From an uncultured Rhodospirillales bacterium (lineage in GTDB: Bacteria > Pseudomonadota > Alphaproteobacteria > Acetobacterales > Acetobacteraceae), in contig CAILMF010000003.1 in assembly GCA_903835235.1 (NCBI GenBank), positions 1 through 64,000 on the forward strand: a stretch of DNA of 64,000 nucleotides, written 5' to 3'. How positions within the stretch are numbered: the first letter of the stretch is position 1; each line of letters begins with the position of its first letter. The notes under the pieces are model-generated. The model was not told the origin of the DNA, did not search any database, and saw nothing but the letters and a program-made list of their open reading frames with translations. Positions 58,227 through 64,000 of the stretch are shown one piece after another. Both the position numbers and the translations under genes were made by a program.

Positions 58227-59536
58227 GCGACACGCCATTCCCGACCTTCGCCCAGGCGGTGAAGGTGTGGTTCCGCATCGGCTGCCTCAGCTTCGGCGGG
58301 CCGGCCGGGCAGATTGCGCTGATGCACCGGGAGGTGGTGGATGAGCGCGCTTGGGTTTCCGACGAACGGTTTCTGCACGCGCTGAACTTCTGCACGCTGC
58401 TGCCGGGGCCGGAGGCGCAGCAGCTGGCGACCTACCTCGGCTGGCTGATGCATGGGGTGAAGGGCGGCGTGGCGGCCGGGCTGCTCTTCGTGGTGCCCGG
58501 CGCGCTGGTCATGCTGGGGCTGAGCGCGATCTACGCCGCCTTCGGCCAGGTGCCCTTCGTGGATGCGCTGTTCTTCGGGCTGAAGGCCGCCGTGCTGGTG
58601 CTGGTGGTGGAGGCGCTGCTGCGCGTGGCGAAGCGGGCGCTGAAGGGCAGCATTCCCTGGGTGGTGGCGGGGCTGGCCTTTGTTTGCCTGTTCCTGCTGA
58701 ACCTGCCCTTTCCGGTGGTGGTGCTGGCGGCGGGGCTGCTGGGCTATGCGCTGCCCACCGCCTTCGCCGGGGGCGGGCATGGCAAGGCCAAGGCCGGCCC
58801 CCCTGCCCTGCTGGACGCGCTGCTGGCGCGCGAGCCCGGGCGGATCGGCGCCATGGCCGCCGGCGCGCGCCGCGCGGGGTTGCTGGCGGTGGCGCTGTGG
58901 CTGTGGCCGGTGGTGCTGCTGGCCGATGTGCCGGTGTTCGGCGACATCGCCTGGTTCTTTTCCAAGATGGCGGTGGTGACCTTCGGCGGCGCCTATGCGG
59001 TGCTGGCCTATGTGACGCAGGAGGCGGTGGAGCACTATCACTGGGTGACCGCGCCGGAGATGCTGGCGGGCCTGGGCCTGGCCGAGACCACGCCGGGGCC
59101 GCTGATCCTGGTGCTGCAATTCGTCGGCTTCCTGGCCGCCTGGCCGCTGGGCTGGGGCGCCGCGGTGGCGGGCAGCCTGCTGACGATATGGGTGACCTTC
59201 GCGCCCTGCTTCGCCTGGATCTTCCTGGGCGCGCCCTATGTTGAGAAGCTGCACGACCAGCCGCGGCTGAAGGGCGCACTGGCAGGCGTGACCGCGGCGG
59301 TGGTGGGCGTGATCGCCAACCTGGCGCTGTGGTTCGGCCTGCGGGTGCTGTTCCAGCAGATGGCGCCGGGGCCGCTGGGGCTGGAACTGCCGGTGCCGGA
59401 GAGCCTGGACATGCACGCGCTGCTGCTGGCGCTGCTGGCCGCGGTGTGCCTGTTCCGGCTGAAGCTGGGCGTGGTGAAGACGCTGGGCGTGGCCGCGCTG
59501 GCGGGGTTGGTGGTGCGGCTGGCGCTGGCGGCGTAG
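58223..59536 (+). CDS. chrA: Chromate efflux transporter
   Basis: FRIGCLSFGGPAGQIALMHREVVDERAWVSDERFLHALNFCTLLPGPEAQQLATYLGWLMHG; second half AVVTFGGAYAVLAYVTQEAVEHYHWVTAPEMLAGLGLAETTPGPLILVLQFVGF. Confidence 0.95.
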   Translation: MSDTPFPTFAQAVKVWFRIGCLSFGGPAGQIALMHREVVDERAWVSDERFLHALNFCTLLPGPEAQQLATYLGWLMHGVKGGVAAGLLFVVPGALVMLGLSAIYAAFGQVPFVDALFFGLKAAVLVLVVEALLRVAKRALKGSIPWVVAGLAFVCLFLLNLPFPVVVLAAGLLGYALPTAFAGGGHGKAKAGPPALLDALLAREPGRIGAMAAGARRAGLLAVALWLWPVVLLADVPVFGDIAWFFSKMAVVTFGGAYAVLAYVTQEAVEHYHWVTAPEMLAGLGLAETTPGPLILVLQFVGFLAAWPLGWGAAVAGSLLTIWVTFAPCFAWIFLGAPYVEKLHDQPRLKGALAGVTAAVVGVIANLALWFGLRVLFQQMAPGPLGLELPVPESLDMHALLLALLAAVCLFRLKLGVVKTLGVAALAGLVVRLALAA

Positions 59537-59571
59537 CGGGTTGGAGGGGGCCGCAGCCCCCTCCGTGCCGG

Positions 59572-60930
59572 TCAGGCGAACAGGAAGTCGCTGGCCACCA
59601 GCGCCGCGACGTTGTTCACCTTGATCGAGTTGAAGCCACTGAAATGGATGGTGCTGCTGCCGGCCTCTGAGGTGATCGTCAGGCCCAAGGCGTTGTGCGT
59701 CACGTCGTAGGGCAGGCCGGGGTTCCCGAAGGCGCGCAGGTCGATCCGGTCATTGCCCTGCACGAAGTCGCGGATTTCGTCATTGCCATTGCCCAGGGCG
59801 AAGACGAAGACGTTGTGCCCCCGCATCGCGTTGGCGCTGATTTCCAGCGCATCGCCGTACATCACGTCGTCGGTATGGGCGGCGCTGACCAGCGTATCAT
59901 TGCCGGCCACCGCATGGCCGTCGAGCGCATAGCCATCGCCGAACATCGCGCTGCGTCCGCCGACGCCCCAGGCGTCAGCGCCAAGGCTGGTGCTGCCGAC
60001 GCCGGCATAGAGCCGGTCGTTGCCGCCGACCGCGTTGTCATGCAGCCTGAGATCGTCGCCGAACAGGAAGTTGACGGCGCCGGTCCCGCCGCGCAGCACG
60101 TCATTGCCGCCCTTGGCGTTGAACACCATGTTGCCGTCACCGACCATGGTATTGACCTCGATGGCCGCGCCATTCGAGTTGCCGCCGACCAGCGAATCAT
60201 TGCCGCCGACCGCGTGGTTCTGGTTCGTGGCGTCCGCCACCGTCAAGCCATCGCCAAACATGCTGTTGACGTTGAGGCCGCCGGCGACCGCGTTGCCGCC
60301 GATCAGCGTGTCGTTGCCGCCATGGCTGCTGTCATGCAGCACGCCGTCGCCGACCATGCTGTTGCTGGCGCCATTGCCGCCGACCAACCGATCCGCGCCG
60401 CCGGTCGCGCGGTCATGCAGGTCCTGCGCGTCGCCGAACATGGTGTTCCGGGCGGATTGCTGCATGCCGCCTGCGCCGAGGAAGGACGCGGTGAAGGCGC
60501 CGCCCACCAGCGAGTCGTTGCCGCCCAGCGCATCGTCCCACAGGAATGCGCCGGCATCGCCGTACAGGGCGTTGGACGCGTCGCGCCCGCCTGTGATGGA
60601 GTCATTGCCGCCAATGGCGCCTTCCAGCAGGCCACCCGCGTCGCCTACCAGCACATTGGCGATGAAGCCCCCGCCGCTGACATCCGCAGGGCCGTAGCCG
60701 CGGCTGATCCAGTAGGAATCCTCGCCAGCCCTCGCAGCCCCAATCAACGTGTCGTTGCCGCCGGTCATGACCCCGCCCAGCACGCCGTTCACGTCGCCCC
60801 AGAGGTGGTTCTCGGCCGTACTGGTTGCGGTCAGCCTCTGGTCGCCCAGCGCGTAGGCGCCGTCCAATTCGACAACTGAGAAAGGATTGGAATCACCGGC
60901 ACGAAAATTCGGGCCCGCCTTGGTCGCCAT
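59572..60930 (-). CDS. RTX-like calcium-binding repeat protein with long-period GGNDxLxGG...MxGDG repeats
   Basis: Repeated GGNDTLIGG / NSMVGDG / GGNDSLVGG / NTMVGDG units; C-terminal GNDEIRDFVQGNDRIDLRAFG as in hemolysin-type proteins. Confidence 0.82.
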   Translation of the reverse strand: MATKAGPNFRAGDSNPFSVVELDGAYALGDQRLTATSTAENHLWGDVNGVLGGVMTGGNDTLIGAARAGEDSYWISRGYGPADVSGGGFIANVLVGDAGGLLEGAIGGNDSITGGRDASNALYGDAGAFLWDDALGGNDSLVGGAFTASFLGAGGMQQSARNTMFGDAQDLHDRATGGADRLVGGNGASNSMVGDGVLHDSSHGGNDTLIGGNAVAGGLNVNSMFGDGLTVADATNQNHAVGGNDSLVGGNSNGAAIEVNTMVGDGNMVFNAKGGNDVLRGGTGAVNFLFGDDLRLHDNAVGGNDRLYAGVGSTSLGADAWGVGGRSAMFGDGYALDGHAVAGNDTLVSAAHTDDVMYGDALEISANAMRGHNVFVFALGNGNDEIRDFVQGNDRIDLRAFGNPGLPYDVTHNALGLTITSEAGSSTIHFSGFNSIKVNNVAALVASDFLFA

Positions 60931-61026
60931 CGTTTGCCTCCATGGTTAGAGGCAGGAAACCTATAGACCTCCCCCAAGATGGGAACGAATTTATTAATGA
61001 AATAATTTTCAGTCGATGACCCCTGC

Positions 61027-63075
61027 CTATTTCCGCCCGATCAGCAGGCTGAACAGCCCCTTGGTGCGGCTGACCGGCTTGGCGGCCGGCGCCACCACCG
61101 GCGGCGGCGGCGCGCTGGCATCGGCGGCGACACGGCGGATGAAGGCATATTCCTCCCCGCCATTGCCGGCGCGGGCGGCGTCCACCACCGCCTGGGCCAG
61201 GTCGGGGTCGTCGTGGAACTCGCGCGCCAGGGTGCGCTCGAACACCGGGGTGGCCGCGACATGCACGTCGCCCACCGCCTCGACGATCGCCGCGGGGTTG
61301 CCGCGCAGGATGAAGGCGGCGTGGCGCGCGGCCAGGTAGTCGGCCAGGAATTCGTGGGTGAAGTCGACCGTGTCCCGCTGCGGCCCCAGGCTGAACAGCG
61401 CCACCTGCTGCAGGATCAGCATGGCGCGGAAGCGCTCATCCTCGGTCAGTTCGGCGCTGCCGCGATGTGCCTGGAAGATGTCGCGCAGCGTCTCCACCGC
61501 CAGGCCGGAGCCCGCGACCTTCAGCGCCTGGTTGCGGCGGAAGGCGTGCGCGGCGGCGGCCAGCAGGTCGATCATGCCCTGCATGCCCAGCTCGCTGCGG
61601 AAGGCGCTGGCCTTGCGCACCGCGTCCTGGGTCATCTGGCCCAGATTGGCGCGGTCACGCAGCTTCTCCAGGGTCAGGATCTGGTCTTCCTGAAGGAAAT
61701 CGTCGAAGGGGAAGGCCAGTTCCTCGTCGAACTCGGTCTGCGCGCGCTGGGTCTCCAGCGCCTCCTCCTGCTCGCGCGCCGAGAGCTTGACGCGCTCGCG
61801 TTCCAGCAGGGCCATGACGGCGCGGTCCAGCAGCACCAGGTCGTCATCCGGCAGCGGTTGGCCACCGCCATCGACGAACTCGTCCAGCAGCAGCTTGCAG
61901 TAGAACGGCGTGCCCGAAAGCTGCTCCAGCGCCGGGGACTTGGCCAGCTCGGCCTCGAAGGCCTCGACCTCCCGCGCCACCGCGGCTTCATTGGCGGAGG
62001 GCATGCGGCGGTCGAGTTCCAGATAGGCCAGGCCGCGCCGGGCGGTGGCGTCCCAGGGCTTCAGCCGCCAGGCCTGCACCGCCTGCGGCCCCTTGCGGTC
62101 GCGCACATGGGTCAGGAACTCCACCAGCCGCTTGTTGGTGCTCAGCAGGCTGTCGCGGGCGCAGATGACCACCTGGGCGCGGCTGCCGGTGGCCAGCAGG
62201 TTCTCCCCCAGCACGTCGAACAGGTCCGACTGGCGGGCGAAGAACTCGTCCATGCCGTCGAACATCAGCATGGCGTGGCCGTTCACGTGCAGCCAGTCCA
62301 TGAAGCCGCGGGTGACGGGCTCGGCGCCCACCGTCTCGAACAGCGCATCCATCAGCTGGTCGAAGCTGTAGTGCCGGCTGCGGCGCAGCGCTTCCGGCAG
62401 GAAGAAGACCGGGCGCGGGAACAGCCCGGCGGTGTGGCGGCGCTTGTGCACCTGGAAGCGGTCGAACAGCCGGGCGTAGAGCGCGTTGAACAGGATGGAC
62501 TTGCCGCCGCCGGCCTGGCCAATGATGAGGTGTACGCAGGGGCTGGTGGGGTAGCCCTGCATCGAGCCGTCGAGCAGCGCGAAGAGATCGCCCGCGGCGG
62601 GCTGGCCGATGGGCTGGCCATCCAGCCCCACGGGTTCGAAGGCCTGCGGCACGCGCTGTTCGATCAAATGGTGGTTGACCGCGGCAAACGCCTTCAGCGG
62701 GTCGCGCGAGCGCCCGGCGACGCGGTTCTCCACCTTGTAGAAGCGGTCGAAGAACTCGATCGGGCCGTTCAGGGTGAAGCCGGTGCGGGCCAGCTGGGCG
62801 CGGAAGGCGCTGGAGATGCCCTTGCCGCTTTCCACCACCAGGTAGGCTTCGTCCGGCTTGTGGCGGGCCTGGGCAATGCGGCAGGCGTCCAGCAGGGTGG
62901 CATGGCGGGGGGCGGGAATGCCTTCCTCTCCGGGGACCACCATGGTCAGGGTGGACATCTCCCGCGCCGGTCCCTTGGCCCAGCGGCGCGACAGCATGAA
63001 GCCGTCGCCGACCGATTCCGTCTGGTTCCGGTCGGCCGCCAGGCTGTCTTCCACTGCGCGCAACAAAACACTCAT
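61027..63075 (-). CDS. NACHT-like STAND NTPase
   Basis: Walker A LIIGQAGGGKSILFNAL; Walker B-like AMLMFDGMDEFFARQ; sensor-like VVICARDSLL; TPFYCKLLLDEF; DFTHEFLADYLAARHAAF. Confidence 0.85.
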   Translation of the reverse strand: MSVLLRAVEDSLAADRNQTESVGDGFMLSRRWAKGPAREMSTLTMVVPGEEGIPAPRHATLLDACRIAQARHKPDEAYLVVESGKGISSAFRAQLARTGFTLNGPIEFFDRFYKVENRVAGRSRDPLKAFAAVNHHLIEQRVPQAFEPVGLDGQPIGQPAAGDLFALLDGSMQGYPTSPCVHLIIGQAGGGKSILFNALYARLFDRFQVHKRRHTAGLFPRPVFFLPEALRRSRHYSFDQLMDALFETVGAEPVTRGFMDWLHVNGHAMLMFDGMDEFFARQSDLFDVLGENLLATGSRAQVVICARDSLLSTNKRLVEFLTHVRDRKGPQAVQAWRLKPWDATARRGLAYLELDRRMPSANEAAVAREVEAFEAELAKSPALEQLSGTPFYCKLLLDEFVDGGGQPLPDDDLVLLDRAVMALLERERVKLSAREQEEALETQRAQTEFDEELAFPFDDFLQEDQILTLEKLRDRANLGQMTQDAVRKASAFRSELGMQGMIDLLAAAAHAFRRNQALKVAGSGLAVETLRDIFQAHRGSAELTEDERFRAMLILQQVALFSLGPQRDTVDFTHEFLADYLAARHAAFILRGNPAAIVEAVGDVHVAATPVFERTLAREFHDDPDLAQAVVDAARAGNGGEEYAFIRRVAADASAPPPPVVAPAAKPVSRTKGLFSLLIGRK

Positions 63076-63174
63076 GCGGCCTCCGCTGCCGGCGATGAGC
63101 CAAGCCGGCACCCGATTCGTAGGATGGCATATTGTGCGGAGCCGGTCGCGAAAAGGCGAGCGATTAACTGATGG

Positions 63175-64000
63175 TTAGATGCGCCCGCGCAAAGCTTGGC
63201 CAAGTTGGGCCAGCCCGGCCCATTGCTGCCGCCACCAGCCGCCCCGCGCCAGCACCGCGGGTGCCGCCGGGTCGCCAGTGGGCGGGAAGCGGTCGCGGTG
63301 CCAGTCCGCGGTGCCGAACACCCAGTCCCACACCGGCAGCAGCACCGCGTAGTTGCGGCCGTCCTGGCCGGCCGAAAGCTCGCCATGGTGCAGCCGGTGG
63401 AAGCGCGGCGAGACCAGCAGCCGTTCCCCCAGCCGGCCGAAATGCAGCCGGACATTGGCGTGGGACAGGCTTTCCACCAGGCGCAGCAGCAGGATGATCA
63501 GTGGGAACTGCGCCGGCGGCACGCCGATCAGCAGCGCGATGGCGCCGAACCACAGCGCCGCCAGCACGTCGTCCAGGATGTGGTTCCGGTCGTCGGTCCA
63601 GAACGTCATCTTCTGCTGGGCATGGTGGATGGCGTGCAGCGCGTACCACCAGCGCAGGCCGTGCTGGGCGCGGTGGCGCCAGTATTCGAAGAAGTCCAGC
63701 ACCACGACATAGACGAAGAAGGCCACCACCGGGCGGTCCAGCAGCCAGGGGATCAGCTGCTCCAGCGTGGGCGGCAGCAGCTCGTGTTCGGTCAGGAAGC
63801 CTTCCCAGGCGCCCTGCACCTCCGCCAGCAGCACGAAGGCGACCAGCGGCAGCAGGCCGATGCGGCTGATCAGCGCGTAGATGACGTCGGTGCGCACCGC
63901 CGCCCGGTCCGGCCAGCGTTCCACCGGGCGCCAGGCTTCCAGCGGGCGGCAGACCAGCCAGGCCACCACCAGCTGCAGCAGGCCGAGGATGGCGAAGTCC
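63175..64000 (-). CDS. Sterol desaturase/fatty acid hydroxylase family protein (5' end beyond window)
   Basis: DFFEYWRHRAQHGLRWWYALHAIHHAQQKMTFWTDDRNH...SPRFHRLHHGE histidine motifs; frame open to the window end. Confidence 0.92.
   Translation of the reverse strand, partial: DFAILGLLQLVVAWLVCRPLEAWRPVERWPDRAAVRTDVIYALISRIGLLPLVAFVLLAEVQGAWEGFLTEHELLPPTLEQLIPWLLDRPVVAFFVYVVVLDFFEYWRHRAQHGLRWWYALHAIHHAQQKMTFWTDDRNHILDDVLAALWFGAIALLIGVPPAQFPLIILLLRLVESLSHANVRLHFGRLGERLLVSPRFHRLHHGELSAGQDGRNYAVLLPVWDWVFGTADWHRDRFPPTGDPAAPAVLARGGWWRQQWAGLAQLGQALRGRI

Overview
High-GC chromosomal window, probably from an Acetobacteraceae/Roseomonas-like alphaproteobacterium (an inference from gene content and GC, not tested). 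It is gene-dense and mostly metabolic or transport. Contents include an amino-acid ABC transporter operon with an embedded DUF4253 gene; six Bug-type (tripartite tricarboxylate) substrate-binding proteins; a protocatechuate/beta-ketoadipate cluster (pcaF, pcaD-pcaC fusion, pcaH, pcaG, pcaB); and a dgoK-dgoA plus TRAP transporter operon. Also present are a rhodanese-ChrB/ChrA chromate module, RTX-like and serralysin-like secreted proteins, a LOV histidine kinase with a divergent receiver protein, an HWE kinase, a ParE/RelE-type TA pair and a NACHT-like STAND NTPase. The most notable signal is one reading frame at 8924-10120, split by an in-frame TGA at 9383-9385. It encodes a glycine/sarcosine/betaine reductase selenoprotein B (GrdB)-like protein. 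The TGA sits in a U-x-x-C-T-R context and is followed by a compact GC-rich hairpin placed where a bacterial SECIS element would be, so it is a strong candidate selenocysteine codon that ordinary gene calling splits into two ORFs. Also notable: several families of dispersed palindromic intergenic repeats, two short tandem-repeat arrays, an intrinsic terminator that overlaps an ABC binding-protein stop codon, and two large paralogous repeat/membrane proteins of unknown function. No CRISPR array, rRNA or tRNA was recognised. All assignments come from reading the sequence and ORF translations; no database search was run.
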